Positions 8,862 through 20,800 of a stretch of DNA of 64,000 nt are shown one piece after another. The notes below the pieces were generated by a model that made no database searches, was not told where the DNA came from, and saw only the letters and a list, made by a program, of their open reading frames with translations. The stretch lies in assembly GCA_015075635.1 (NCBI GenBank), contig JABTUA010000001.1, positions 1,488,001 through 1,552,000 of the forward strand. Direction: 5' to 3'. Origin of the DNA: Polyangiaceae bacterium. GTDB lineage: Bacteria; Myxococcota_A; Polyangia; Polyangiales; Polyangiaceae. Every line of letters starts with the position of its first letter. Positions within the stretch are counted from its first letter, which is position 1. The translations under genes were made by a program, and so were the position numbers.

Positions 8862-10031
8862 TCAGAATGGAGTCTCACGGACTATAGTCCCGCCGCCCGT
8901 CTTGGGGGGAGCGGGCTTCGGCCCGCCGATCGGCTTGGCGGGCGCAGGGCCCGGCGCGGGCTTGGTGCCCGCTGCGGGCTTGGGCGCCGGCTTGGTCTCG
9001 GCGATCGGCGCCGGTTTGGCGGGTTGCTCCGGCTCTGCGGGCGGCTTCGTCGCCTCGGGCTCGGCCGGCGGCTTCGCGGTGGGCTCCGCGGTCTTCGCCT
9101 CGGTGGCGGTCGCAGCCGGCACGGAGCTGGCGCGCTCGGCGGGCTTCGCTTCCTCTTCGCTCGCGCCGCCGCCCAGGATCAGCTTGACCCCGACGAGCAC
9201 GAGGATGAGCAGCGCTGCGCCGAGCACGATGAACACGACGTTGTTGCGCTTGACCGGCGTGACCGGGACGTCCTCTTCGTAGCGCGGCGCGGTCGCCTGG
9301 CTGCGGCGCGAGCGCGGGGCCTCGGCCGGTGCCGCGGCGATCGCGACCGGCGCCGGCGCGGGCGGTGCGGCTGCCTCGGGCGAAGGCGCGGGCGCGGCCG
9401 CCGGCGCGGGCGCGGGGGCGGCTGCCGGCGCAGGCTCGGACGCGCTCGGCGCGGGTGCTGGCGCGGGCGCGACCTCCACCGACCGCTGTGCGACGACTGC
9501 TTCCTCGTCCACACTGCCGAGCACCAGCGTCTTGCTGACCGCGAGCGGGGCCGCTTGGGCCGGCGCAGGCTCGGCAGTCGCGCTTGCTTGGGCCGGCGCA
9601 GGCTCGGCAGTCGCGCTTGCCTCGCTGGCGGGAGGCGGCGGCGCGACCCCCAGCATCGTCTTCTTGTGATCGACCGCCGGTGCGGGCTCGGGCTCTGGCG
9701 CCGGCGGCGGCTTGGAGTGGCCGGCGACCTTGACCACCGGCACGCCCACGATCTTGTGCGTGCTCGCGGGCGCCGCAGCGGGCGCCGGCGCAGGCTCGGG
9801 TGCTGGTGCCGGGGCAGGGGCTGCGGTCGCGGGTGCGGGTGCGGGTGCGGGTGCGGGTGCAGCGGGTGCGGGTGACGGGGCGGTGGCCGGCGCCGGCTCG
9901 GGCGCTGGCGCGGCAGCCTGCGCTACGGGCGCAGCTGCCGCCGGTTCGTCGTCCGACTCCCACATCGGCTTGAACTGGTTCGCGAGCTCGTCAGCTTCGT
10001 CGGCGTCGACGCCCTGATTCTGGTTCGCCAT
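8862..10031 (-). CDS. Ala/Pro-rich single-pass membrane protein
   Basis: About 389 residues from ATG 10031, which has GAGG nine bases upstream; ATG 10040 would add three residues but leaves no room for that site. The first ~200 residues are almost pure Ala/Pro/Glu low complexity. One transmembrane helix follows (NNVVFIVLGAALLILVLVGV), then another Ala/Pro/Lys-rich tail. This suggests a rigid periplasm-spanning or cell-wall-spanning linker anchored by one helix, of the TonB/spacer kind but without a recognisable TonB domain. It contains an exact in-frame 33-bp duplication (11 residues, ASATAEPAPAQ twice). No catalytic motif is visible. Confidence 0.7.
   Translation of the reverse strand: MANQNQGVDADEADELANQFKPMWESDDEPAAAAPVAQAAAPAPEPAPATAPSPAPAAPAPAPAPAPATAAPAPAPAPEPAPAPAAAPASTHKIVGVPVVKVAGHSKPPPAPEPEPAPAVDHKKTMLGVAPPPPASEASATAEPAPAQASATAEPAPAQAAPLAVSKTLVLGSVDEEAVVAQRSVEVAPAPAPAPSASEPAPAAAPAPAPAAAPAPSPEAAAPPAPAPVAIAAAPAEAPRSRRSQATAPRYEEDVPVTPVKRNNVVFIVLGAALLILVLVGVKLILGGGASEEEAKPAERASSVPAATATEAKTAEPTAKPPAEPEATKPPAEPEQPAKPAPIAETKPAPKPAAGTKPAPGPAPAKPIGGPKPAPPKTGGGTIVRETPF
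9553..9618. repeat. 33-bp in-frame tandem duplication
   Basis: Two adjacent copies of a 33-bp unit start at 9553 and 9586. They encode two copies of an 11-residue Ala/Pro/Glu segment in the linker protein on the minus strand. The identity and frame preservation point to a recent slippage duplication. Confidence 0.8.
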
Positions 10032-10178
10032 GGCCGTCATCCTCGAGCAAACGCCTGAAGGCTAGCACCCGGTGCCCACCCCCGGCAATGCACGGAGTCC
10101 GCGAATTCCCTAAGAAAAGCTCCGAGACAGGCCCAGGGGCTTGGCCCACCCCCGCTTCCTCGTGGCAACTCTCCGGAT

Positions 10179-11849
10179 ATGGCGGTCCTTCGCCTCGCCC
10201 CCTTCGGCTCCGTGCTCGCCCTCGTGGTCGCTTGCGCCAGCGGCTCTGCGAGCCCGACCGGGTCCGCGTCGGCGAGCGCCCAGCCGCGCGCTCCGCTCTC
10301 CGTGTTGCCCAGCCGCGCCGAGGCGGTGGCGGAGGCCGATGCGCTCGCGGTCGCCGCCGGCAAGGCGAGCGGCAATGAAGCCACCGCGCTCTCTCGCAGC
10401 GCGGCGGAGCTGCGTGCGCGCCTCTGGCGCCTGGAGCACCGCGAGCCGGACGTGCTCGAGGCGCTCGAGCTCTACCGCGGGCTCGAGTCGGCAACCGGGG
10501 AGGGGGCTTGCCTCGCGCGGCTGGAGCGAGCGCTGCTCGAGGGCGAGCACAAGCAGTCGCCCGCCGAGACCTATGCTCGAGCGTATCGGGTGAAGGTCGG
10601 CGCGGAGTCTAGCGCCTGCCGCGAGCGCGCGGAGAACGTGCTCGCCACGCTCGCGGCGTTTCGTCCGCTGCCCAACGTACTCGCCGAGATAGATCGCCAG
10701 GCCGGCGGTGGGGACGCCGGTGGCGCCGACGCCGGCGCGGCGCGCGGCGCGAACGTTCGCATCGACGCGCACGGTCCTGTGGTGGTTCCGACCCTCGGGG
10801 CCGGCAAGCGCGCCGGACCGGTGCGCATCACCAACATCGAGCGCTACGGAGCCAAAGACGCCGCTCGCGTCGTCGTGTTCGTGACTCACCCCACGCTGTT
10901 CGACGTCGGCTTCATTCCCGCCGAGGGCGCGGCGCGAGGACCGCGCTTGTACGTGGACATCGACGGCGCGACCTACAAGGGAGCGCTCGAGCACAAGGTG
11001 GGCGGGCTGGTGGAGCGAGTCCGCCTGGGCAAGCGCGAGAAGGGCACGCGGGTGGTGCTCGACCTGGCGCAGGCGGTTCACCGCAAGGTGTTCTACCTGC
11101 CCGAGCCATTCCGCCTGGTGATCGACGTGTCCACGGCGCCGACGGCCGCTCCCGCGCCGGAGCCCACGACGGGCCCGCGGACGATTCGCCGCGTCGTCCT
11201 CGACCCCGGTCACGGCGGCCACGACCCCGGCGCGGTGGGACCGGCGGGGCTCAGGGAGAAAGACGTCACGCTCGACGTCGCACACCGCGCCGCGCCGATC
11301 CTGGCGCGCGAGCTGGGCGTGGCCACGCTCCTGACCCGCGACTCCGACGACTTCGTCGCGCTCGACGAGCGCACGGCACGCGCCAACGCGTTCCAAGCAG
11401 ATCTGTTCGTGTCCATCCACTGCAACGCCAGCGAAGACCCGAGCGCGCGCGGCTTCATGACCTTCGTGCTCGACGACTCGCGGGACACCTTGGCGTCCGC
11501 CGTGGCAGCACGGGAGAACGCCGCCTCGGCGGCGGCCGCGGCCGAGCTCGCCAACGCCATGAGCCGCGTGCTCGACGCTGGCTCGCTGTCGCGCTCGGTG
11601 CGCCTGGCGGACCTGTTGCAGAAGTCTGCGCTCGCGTCCTTCGCGCAGTCCTACTCCGACGAGCCGGACGGAGGAGTGAAGCGCGCGGGCTTCTACGTGC
11701 TCGCCGGCGCTCGCATGCCGGCGGTCCTGTTCGAGACGAGCTTCATCTCGAACCCGCTGGGTGAGTCGCGGCTCAACACCGGGGACTATCGGCAGAAGCT
11801 CGCGGACGCGATCGTGAACTCGGTGCGGGCCTACCGGGAAGGGCGCTGA
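10179..11849 (+). CDS. N-acetylmuramoyl-L-alanine amidase (AMIN + Amidase_3), lipoprotein
   Basis: A 556-residue peptidoglycan hydrolase of the AmiA/AmiC type that cleaves the MurNAc-L-Ala bond to split septal wall. The N-terminus carries a lipobox-like LVVAC (signal peptidase II). Residues ~200-315 resemble an AMIN targeting domain. The C-terminal Amidase_3 domain starts at RVVLDPGHGGHDPGA. The zinc ligands expected in this family are visible: His in GHGGHD, Glu in LREKDVTLD, His in SIHCNA and the catalytic Glu in LFETSFISNP. A long polar region of ~170 residues before AMIN is unusual. It converges on the NUDIX gene with a 19-bp overlap. Confidence 0.9.
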   Translation: MAVLRLAPFGSVLALVVACASGSASPTGSASASAQPRAPLSVLPSRAEAVAEADALAVAAGKASGNEATALSRSAAELRARLWRLEHREPDVLEALELYRGLESATGEGACLARLERALLEGEHKQSPAETYARAYRVKVGAESSACRERAENVLATLAAFRPLPNVLAEIDRQAGGGDAGGADAGAARGANVRIDAHGPVVVPTLGAGKRAGPVRITNIERYGAKDAARVVVFVTHPTLFDVGFIPAEGAARGPRLYVDIDGATYKGALEHKVGGLVERVRLGKREKGTRVVLDLAQAVHRKVFYLPEPFRLVIDVSTAPTAAPAPEPTTGPRTIRRVVLDPGHGGHDPGAVGPAGLREKDVTLDVAHRAAPILARELGVATLLTRDSDDFVALDERTARANAFQADLFVSIHCNASEDPSARGFMTFVLDDSRDTLASAVAARENAASAAAAAELANAMSRVLDAGSLSRSVRLADLLQKSALASFAQSYSDEPDGGVKRAGFYVLAGARMPAVLFETSFISNPLGESRLNTGDYRQKLADAIVNSVRAYREGR

Positions 11850-12739
11850 GCCACCCGCTCCGGTACGAAGCGGCCGTCCCGGAGCACGAACCGCGTGGGA
11901 GCGTCTGCATCGGCCGGCGGCGCGGCGGGCTCGGGGTAGAGCGGATCCCCGGGCAGGGCGAGCACCGCGGCGTCGCCGTCCATGGCGAAGAATGGACAGA
12001 CCGGCTCGAGGGGCTGACGGCGCGCGATGGCCCGGGCCGTCTCGACGTCGTTCGCCCGCGCCAGGAGCTGCACCGTGCGCACGGTCGGCGGCGCCAGGAA
12101 GATCTCGTCCTTCTCCCACGCCTCGAGGATCTCGGATGGCGTCGCCCAGAAGCTGTGGGTGGTCTCGTGCTCGTCGTGCCGTCCGCTCTGCCCCGCGGGC
12201 GCGCAGAGGACGTAGAAGCGCGTGTCGTAGCGGCGCTCCTCTGCCGCCGGCGTGATCCATCGCGCCATGGCCTCGAGCGCCGCGGTGTCGAGGATGAGCC
12301 CGCGCTCGGCGAGGAGCTCGAGGAACTCCCGCGAGCCGTCGCTCCCTTCCGGCGTCCGGGCCGCGAGCTCGCCGCGCAGGTTCTCCACGGCCGTGTCGTC
12401 GAGGCTCGCGCCGGCCAAGGGCAGGATGCCGGCCTCCTCGAACAGCTCTCGCAGTGCCGCGATGGCGAACGCACGACAGCTCACCGGGTCCGGCGCCACG
12501 CTGGCGGCGCGCGGCCCGAGCGGAGTGGAGGCCCGCTCCCAGGCCGGCGCGCGATCCGCCGGGGAGACCTTGCCACCGGGGAACACGACCGCGCCGCCGA
12601 GGAACCCCGAAGCGGCGTGCCGCTTCACACAGAAGAGCTCGAGGCCGGGGCCGCCCGGACGGACCACGACGACGGTGGCCGCGTCCCGGGGCGCCGCGGG
12701 GGGGCGGGTCGGATCGAGGCGCAGCATCGGCGCGAGCAT
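11831..12739 (-). CDS. NUDIX hydrolase of the NUDT19-like type
   Basis: A 302-residue protein from ATG 12739; a second ATG lies four codons on at 12727. A longer frame continuing to 13279 is only the antisense of dksA and was discarded. The NUDIX signature is split: PGGKVSPAD is followed by ~35 inserted residues before RELFEEAGI, which supplies the metal-binding glutamates. This split box is characteristic of NUDT19/RP2p-like acyl-CoA diphosphatases. The likely reaction is hydrolysis of a nucleoside diphosphate linked to another moiety, possibly CoA derivatives. The C-terminus (GDPLYPEP...RFVLRDGRFV) matches the tail common in this subgroup. Substrate not proven. Confidence 0.85.
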   Translation of the reverse strand: MLAPMLRLDPTRPPAAPRDAATVVVVRPGGPGLELFCVKRHAASGFLGGAVVFPGGKVSPADRAPAWERASTPLGPRAASVAPDPVSCRAFAIAALRELFEEAGILPLAGASLDDTAVENLRGELAARTPEGSDGSREFLELLAERGLILDTAALEAMARWITPAAEERRYDTRFYVLCAPAGQSGRHDEHETTHSFWATPSEILEAWEKDEIFLAPPTVRTVQLLARANDVETARAIARRQPLEPVCPFFAMDGDAAVLALPGDPLYPEPAAPPADADAPTRFVLRDGRFVPERVAQRPSR

Positions 12740-12838
12740 AGCCAAAACCAGGCCAAACCGCCGGCGCCCGATCCGCGCGTTCCGACGATTGACGACGCCG
12801 GGTCGGCGTCTTAGGTTCGGGGGCTCTCGGAGCGCGAG

Positions 12839-13252
12839 ATGGCAACCAAATCGAGCGAAAAAGCCGGCCCCGCCAGCAGTGAAGCCAAGCTGACGAAAGC
12901 TCAGCTCAAGAAATTCAAGGAGCTGCTGGACGAAAAGCGGATGGAGATCATCCGCAAAGCGCAGCAGACCTTGGACGAGGACATGACCCTCGACGCCAAC
13001 GACCTGCCGGACGAGATGGACCTGGCCTCCAGCGAGTACCTTCAGTCCTTCACGTTCCGCCTGCGCGGCCGCGAGAAGGCGTTCCTGGACAAGATCCAGA
13101 AGGCGCTGGAGAAGATCGACTCCGGCAGTTTCGGCGTGTGCGACGACTGCGGGGAACGCATCTCGGTCAAACGCCTCGAGGCGCGCCCGGAAACCACGCT
13201 CTGCATCCGCTGCAAAGAGGATCAAGAGCGGGTCGAAAAAGACTTCGGCTGA
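12839..13252 (+). CDS. dksA: DksA/TraR-family RNA polymerase regulator
   Basis: A 137-residue DksA-type protein that binds the RNA polymerase secondary channel and, with ppGpp, redirects transcription in the stringent response. The N-terminal half is a coiled coil whose tip contains DEMDLA (58-63), matching the DxxDxA tip motif needed for activity. The C-terminal four-cysteine zinc finger is intact (C101, C104, C122, C125: CDDC and CIRC). A Lys/Ser-rich N-terminal extension of ~18 residues precedes the domain. It is monocistronic and convergent with uvrA. A SpoT-like HD protein is encoded at 47.8 kb. Confidence 0.92.
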   Translation: MATKSSEKAGPASSEAKLTKAQLKKFKELLDEKRMEIIRKAQQTLDEDMTLDANDLPDEMDLASSEYLQSFTFRLRGREKAFLDKIQKALEKIDSGSFGVCDDCGERISVKRLEARPETTLCIRCKEDQERVEKDFG

Positions 13253-13303
13253 GGCTCGACCTTCGCGGCCAAGGCTCACGGGAGACCGGCGAGGGAGTAG
13301 GTC

Positions 13304-16204
<2,901 letters not shown>

Positions 16205-16313
16205 GGAGGGCCCCCGAGCTTAGAGCGGATTGCGTCGGCTGGGACCTGTCCAAACGTCCGGATCCTCCGGGAACTTGGCCGAGGGCCGGTGGGTCTCCGA
16301 TAAGGGGGCGGTC

Positions 16314-17240
16314 GTGATTTCGCCCGAGTACGGCCCCCTGATCCCGCTCCTGGTCGCGATGCTGCCGCTGCCGAGCGCGGTGCCGCCCGAGGCGCAGCTG
16401 GCCGCGGCCTCGGCCGCCAGCGTCCCCGTCATCGCGGAGCTGCCCCAGGCCTGCCCCGATGACATGGCCCTGGTAGACGGCAGCTCGTGCCCGGTGGTCG
16501 AGTACCAGTGCGATCGCTTCGTCGACGAGGCGAGCCCGAGCTGCGCCGAGTACGCCCGCAAGCCGGAGTGCCGCTACAACGAGGAGCCGCGCCGCTTCTG
16601 CGTGGACCGTCACGAGTGGCCGAACCGCGTCGGCGAGAAGCCCGCGGTCTTCGTGACCTGGTACGAGGCCCGCAAGTCCTGCGAGAGCGTCGGCAAGCGC
16701 TTGTGCAAGCGGGCCGAGTGGACGCTGGCGTGCGAGGGTCCGAAGCGCGCGCCGTACCCCTACGGCTGGGAGCGTCTGCCGAGCCCGTGCAACGTGAGCC
16801 GACCGGTGCAAGAGGCCGACGCGAAGAAGCTCGTCTCACCCGGCTCGCGCGCCGCGGAGATCGCCCGCCTCTGGCAGGCGGATCCGATCGGGAGCCACCC
16901 CGAATGCGTGAGCGCGTTCGGCGCGTTCGACATGGTGGGCAACGTGGACGAGTGGACGGACAACTCGGAAGAAGGCGGCGCTCAAGTCTCGACGCTGAAC
17001 GGCGGCTACTGGGGGCCCGTCCGGAACACCTGCCGGCTCACGACCAAGACCCACGGCCCCGAGTTTCAGTTCTATCAAATCGGCTTTCGCTGCTGCGCCG
17101 ACGCCCAGGACGGGATCTCCGCGGCGCTGCCGCCGGAGCCACGCCCGAAGCACGAGCTCGACCAGAGGAAAGGCCCCGGCGGCTGGCCGGTGCCGGTCAG
17201 CGAGGAGCGGCGGGCGGACGGCGCCGAGCCGAGCGGCTAG
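16314..17240 (+). CDS. SUMF1/FGE-fold secreted protein, copy 1
   Basis: About 308 residues from GTG 16314, chosen because GGGGG lies just upstream, it opens a signal peptide (PLIPLLVAMLPLPSAV), and it makes the length equal to its neighbour. The FGE-sulfatase (SUMF1/EgtB/PvdO) fold is recognised by FCVDRHEWPN, VTWYEARKSCESVGKRLCKRAEW, YPYGW, FDMVGNVDEWT, GGYWGP and IGFRCC. The catalytic cysteine pair of true formylglycine-generating enzymes is not recognisable, and no sulfatase is nearby. It is more likely a binding or structural member, or an iron-dependent oxidase of unknown substrate. Many cysteines suggest an oxidised periplasmic protein. Confidence 0.8.
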   Translation: MISPEYGPLIPLLVAMLPLPSAVPPEAQLAAASAASVPVIAELPQACPDDMALVDGSSCPVVEYQCDRFVDEASPSCAEYARKPECRYNEEPRRFCVDRHEWPNRVGEKPAVFVTWYEARKSCESVGKRLCKRAEWTLACEGPKRAPYPYGWERLPSPCNVSRPVQEADAKKLVSPGSRAAEIARLWQADPIGSHPECVSAFGAFDMVGNVDEWTDNSEEGGAQVSTLNGGYWGPVRNTCRLTTKTHGPEFQFYQIGFRCCADAQDGISAALPPEPRPKHELDQRKGPGGWPVPVSEERRADGAEPSG

Positions 17241-17253
17241 ACTCCGCGAGCCC

Positions 17254-18186
17254 ATGTCCGCCGCGGTCGTGCCCCAGCGTGCAGCCGAGCGCCCCTCGCG
17301 GGGGACGCGCCGGCTCGTCGCGCTGGGCGCGGCGACCCTGTGCGCGTTCGGTGGCCTGGGGCTAGTCGCGCCGCGTTGGGTGGCCCCGGAGCGGCCGGCG
17401 CAGCTCGCCCACGCACCCCGCGACGTCATCGCTCGGGCGGCCGGGCGCGCCACGCCGCCGGCGCCCGCGGTGGCCCCGCTGGAGAGCGGGACGTGCGGTC
17501 CCGACATGCAGCTGGTCGCGGGCACGTACTGCCCCTACGTCGGGCACCGTTGCCTGGAGTGGATCCAGGAAAACCGCGATCGCTGCCGGCGCTACGACGA
17601 GAAGATCCTGTGCGAGGGGCAGAAGGTGCAGAAGCGCTTCTGCATCGACCGCTACGAGTACCCGAACCAGGCGGGCGCGCTGCCGGCGGTGATGACCAGC
17701 TGGGTGGAGGCGGAGCAAGCCTGCAAGGCCGAAGGCAAGCGGCTCTGCACCGAGAGCGAGTGGACCTTCGCGTGCGAGGGCGAGGCGAAGCTGCCGTACC
17801 CGTACGGGTTCGAGCGCAACGCCGAGGCCTGCAACATCGACCGCCACTACCGTGACCCCAACTTCTCCGCGTTCTCCCACGACCGACTCATCTCGGACGA
17901 GGTGTCGCGGCTCGATCAGCGCGTCCCGAGCGGGGCGATGAGCGGGTGCGTGAGCCCGTTCGGCGTGCACGACATGACCGGGAACGTGGACGAGTGGGTC
18001 GTGAACGAGGACCCCAAGCTGGACAAGGACGAGGACGTCTCCAGCCTGAAAGGGGGCTACTGGGGGCCGATCCGTGCGCGCTGCCGCCCGGTCACCAACT
18101 CGCACAACCGCTGGTTCCGCTTCTATCAGGTGGGTTTCCGCTGCTGCGCGGATCCCAAGGGCTCGACTCAGCCAGTCTTGCCATGA
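17254..18186 (+). CDS. SUMF1/FGE-fold membrane-anchored protein, copy 2
   Basis: A 310-residue paralog of the preceding gene, 13 bp downstream and certainly from tandem duplication. An N-terminal hydrophobic segment (LVALGAATLCAFGGLGLVAP) follows a basic stretch and fits a signal anchor. The FGE-like core repeats the same landmarks (FCIDRYEYPN, WVEAEQACKAEGKRLCTESEW, YPYGF, HDMTGNVDEWV, GGYWGP, VGFRCC). As in copy 1, the catalytic cysteine arrangement of FGE is not evident. The two probably work together in the periplasm; the function is unknown. Confidence 0.8.
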   Translation: MSAAVVPQRAAERPSRGTRRLVALGAATLCAFGGLGLVAPRWVAPERPAQLAHAPRDVIARAAGRATPPAPAVAPLESGTCGPDMQLVAGTYCPYVGHRCLEWIQENRDRCRRYDEKILCEGQKVQKRFCIDRYEYPNQAGALPAVMTSWVEAEQACKAEGKRLCTESEWTFACEGEAKLPYPYGFERNAEACNIDRHYRDPNFSAFSHDRLISDEVSRLDQRVPSGAMSGCVSPFGVHDMTGNVDEWVVNEDPKLDKDEDVSSLKGGYWGPIRARCRPVTNSHNRWFRFYQVGFRCCADPKGSTQPVLP

Positions 18187-18477
18187 TCGTCTCTCGATCG
18201 TCAGGAGCGGCGAATCAGCCGGCGGACGCCTCCTCGCCCGGCGGGAGCCAGGTCACTCTTCGCGGGTGACGTCGACGAAAGGCTCCCGTGGCGGGTCTCA
18301 TCGCCGCGTGGAAGTGCGCGAGTCGAGCAGCTTTCGCGCGAGAATCTCCGGGATCGTTCCCGCTGTTGCCCCACCCGGGCCGTTCGACTAGGTTTCCGGG
18401 CGTGGAGCTTGCATGGGCCCGCGTTCCTTCCCTGTCGAAGACCTCGGGCCGAAGGTGCGCTCCTCTTCCGACTAGCC

Positions 18478-18551
18478 GGGCCCATAGCTCAATCGGTCAG
18501 AGCCCCCGGCTCATAACCGGGCAGTTCCTGGTTCGAACCCAGGTGGGCCCA
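18478..18551 (+). tRNA. tRNA with CAT anticodon, probably tRNA-Ile2 (lysidine type)
   Basis: A full cloverleaf: acceptor GGGCCCA/TGGGCCC, D stem GCTC/GAGC, anticodon stem CCCGG/CCGGG with loop CTCATAA, T arm CCTGG-TTCGAAC-CCAGG, discriminator A. CCA is not encoded. The anticodon is CAT. C4-G69 and C5-G68 in the acceptor stem agree with features recognised by TilS, and a second CAT tRNA at 33 kb lacks them. I therefore favour tRNA-Ile(k2CAU) here and elongator Met there. Elongator Met cannot be excluded. Confidence 0.9.
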
Positions 18552-18598
18552 CACTCGTCCTCGGGGGGATGCTTAGTGACAAGGAGCCGTGTTCGGCC

Positions 18599-19360
18599 GT
18601 GAAACTGCAATCCCAAATCGACGCGCTCGAAAGCCTCTCGGCACTGGATTCGGAGATCAAGGACCTCCAAGAACAGCTCAGCCGAGAGCGCGAGGCGCTC
18701 GACAAGAAGCGGCAGGCGCTCCAGGAGCTCGACGCCAAGCTGGTGCGCGATCGCCAGAGCGTCGAGGACATGGAAAAGATGCGCAACGAGCTCATGCTGG
18801 AGCTCAGGCAGATGAGCAACCAGATCGAGAAATCGAGGGAGAAGCTCGCACGCTGCCGGACCGAGCGAGAGGCAAACGCCGCGCAGCGCGAGGTCGAGGA
18901 GCTGCGCAAGCTGTACCGTGACCGCGAGATCGAGATCGAGCGCGTGAACGGCCTGGCAGATCAGGCACGGCAGGGCATCGAGTCCACCACGGCCGACCGC
19001 GACAAGATCTCGAGCGAGCTGGGCGAGACCGAGGGCGAGACCACGAGCCGCCTGGGCGAGGTCCAGAGCAGCGCTTCCAGCAAGGAGACCTCGCGCAAGG
19101 ACATCGTGGCCCGGATCCAGCCGGCGCTCTACCGGCGCTACGAGCTGGTGCGAAAGCGGCGTGGGACGGCGCTGGCGTTCACCACGGACGGCACCTGTAG
19201 CGAGTGCCACATGCGCTTGCCCCCGATGCTGTACCAGCAGCTGCGCCGCAACGAGGAGTTCGGGCAGTGCCCCAGCTGCAACCGCATCCTTTACTTCCGG
19301 ATCGACGTGCCGCCGGGGGAAGCGTCCCAATCGGAGGAAGGCCCTTCCACGGGTCCGTGA
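18599..19360 (+). CDS. Coiled-coil protein with C-terminal zinc ribbon (CdsZ/DUF164-like)
   Basis: About 253 residues from GTG 18599; the ATG at 18569 is also possible. Residues ~5-180 form a long antiparallel coiled coil rich in Glu/Lys/Arg. The C-terminus has a four-cysteine ribbon (CSECHMRLP and CPSCNRILYF), the zf-RING_7 arrangement of the CdsZ/DUF164 family. Relatives include putative nucleic-acid-binding and secretion-linked proteins, but the bacterial role is poorly known. It lies 40 bp upstream of the kinase gene on the same strand and probably forms an operon with it. Confidence 0.85.
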   Translation: MKLQSQIDALESLSALDSEIKDLQEQLSREREALDKKRQALQELDAKLVRDRQSVEDMEKMRNELMLELRQMSNQIEKSREKLARCRTEREANAAQREVEELRKLYRDREIEIERVNGLADQARQGIESTTADRDKISSELGETEGETTSRLGEVQSSASSKETSRKDIVARIQPALYRRYELVRKRRGTALAFTTDGTCSECHMRLPPMLYQQLRRNEEFGQCPSCNRILYFRIDVPPGEASQSEEGPSTGP

Positions 19361-19400
19361 GCGTCGTGGCGCCACGCGAGGGAGAGGGGCCAGACCGGTC

Positions 19401-20699
19401 GTGAAGGCTTGTGCCGAATGTGCCCGGCTCTACCCGGACGACGCCGGCTTCTGCCCCGTCGACGGTCGCGAGCTGGTCAGCGCCACCCAGGCCCCGATCG
19501 CGTCCGCGGACGGCGACGCGCGTATCGGCCAGGTGATGTGCAACCGCTATCAGGTGCGGCGGGTCGTCGCCGACGGCGGCATGGGGCGCGTGTACGAAGC
19601 GCTCGACATGGTCGACAAGCGCAACGTCGCGCTCAAGATCCTGCACCCGGACGTGGCCACGGACAACGTGTCGCTCGAGCGCTTCAAGCGTGAGTTCGAG
19701 GTCAGCAAGCAGCTCCCGCACAACCACATCGTGGAGGTGACCGACTTCCAGCCGACGCACGACGGCAGCTACGCGCTGGTGATGGAGTTCCTCTACGGCG
19801 AGGAGCTCCGGGCCACGCTCAAGCGCGAGAGCGTGCTGCCGCCGGAGCGCGTGATCCGCATGGTGAGCCAGATCGCGCTGGCGCTCGACGAGGCGCACGC
19901 CAAGAAGCTGGTTCACCGGGATCTGAAGCCGGACAACGTGTTCTTGTGTCAGACCCGCGAGGGCGACATCGTCAAGATCCTCGATTTCGGCTCGGTGAAG
20001 GACAAGAGCGATCCGGCCAAGAAGCTCACCGTGATGGGCACCACCATCGGGTCTCCGTATTACATGGCTCCGGAGCAAGCCCAGGGCCTGGAGACGCTGG
20101 ACCACCGCGCGGACGTCTGGGCGCTGGCCGCGATCTCCTACGAGTGTCTGGTGGGGACGGTGCCGTTCAAGGGCAACAACGGGCCGAGCATCCTGCTCGA
20201 GATCCTGACCAAGGAGCCGACCGCGCCGAGCATCGCGGCGCAGGGCAAGCCGAACCCCATGCCGCCGACGGTGGACCGCGTGATGGTGCACGCGTTCAAG
20301 AAGAACCCGTCGATGCGCATCCCCTCCATCGGCGCCCTCGCGGACGCGCTCGGGCACGCCTTCGGCCTGGAGGGATCGCACCGTGAGTGGGCGACGGTGC
20401 CCCAGGAGCAGCTCGGCGCGATCGTGCGCGACAAGCTGCCCCAGATGATGCAAGCAGCGGGCGTGCCGGCGCCCGACGTCGCCGACAACTTCTTCGGCGA
20501 GAGCGAGGCGTTCGGCGCCGCCCCTGGCGCGGCCCACCCGGCGCCCCCGGGTCCTGTCGGGCAATACGGGGCCTACCCGGACGACCTGGTTCCCATGGGT
20601 GTGCCGAAGTCGGGCAACTTCGGTCTGCTCCTGGCCTTCGCCGTGGGGGGGATCGCGCTTCTCCTCGGGGTCGTCATCGTGGTCGTGCTGTTCCGCTGA
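19401..20699 (+). CDS. Membrane-anchored Ser/Thr protein kinase with N-terminal zinc ribbon
   Basis: A 432-residue Hanks-type kinase. GTG 19401 is preferred because it directly precedes a ribbon-like CAECARLYPDDAGFCPVDG; the longer frame is antisense noise. Catalytic features are intact: glycine loop ADGGMGRVYEA (58-68), Lys79 in VALKIL, HRDLKPDN (172-179), DFG at 195-197 and MAPEQ. A Pro/Ala-rich linker leads to a single C-terminal transmembrane helix (LLLAFAVGGIALLLGVVIVV), which leaves the kinase cytoplasmic. This architecture is common in myxobacteria. FHA-type regulators are typical targets, and one is encoded at 6.3 kb, but no link is shown. Confidence 0.95.
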   Translation: MKACAECARLYPDDAGFCPVDGRELVSATQAPIASADGDARIGQVMCNRYQVRRVVADGGMGRVYEALDMVDKRNVALKILHPDVATDNVSLERFKREFEVSKQLPHNHIVEVTDFQPTHDGSYALVMEFLYGEELRATLKRESVLPPERVIRMVSQIALALDEAHAKKLVHRDLKPDNVFLCQTREGDIVKILDFGSVKDKSDPAKKLTVMGTTIGSPYYMAPEQAQGLETLDHRADVWALAAISYECLVGTVPFKGNNGPSILLEILTKEPTAPSIAAQGKPNPMPPTVDRVMVHAFKKNPSMRIPSIGALADALGHAFGLEGSHREWATVPQEQLGAIVRDKLPQMMQAAGVPAPDVADNFFGESEAFGAAPGAAHPAPPGPVGQYGAYPDDLVPMGVPKSGNFGLLLAFAVGGIALLLGVVIVVVLFR

Positions 20700-20800
20700 C
20701 GCCCGCGGGAACCTCCCGCGCGGCTCGCGCGTATCAAGCTCACATGCTGGCTGCGAGCGCGTATGGCCCCGGTTTTGACCGTGTGGTATCGAGAGTGTCC

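Noticed and set aside
8875..9963. Arg/Ala-rich frames over the linker protein gene
   Set aside because: Shadow frames of a GC-rich Ala/Pro coding region; the true frame has a membrane helix and a usable ribosome-binding site.
12740..13279. N-terminal 180-residue extension of the NUDIX frame
   Set aside because: It is the antisense of dksA; the NUDIX protein starts naturally at ATG 12739 or 12727.
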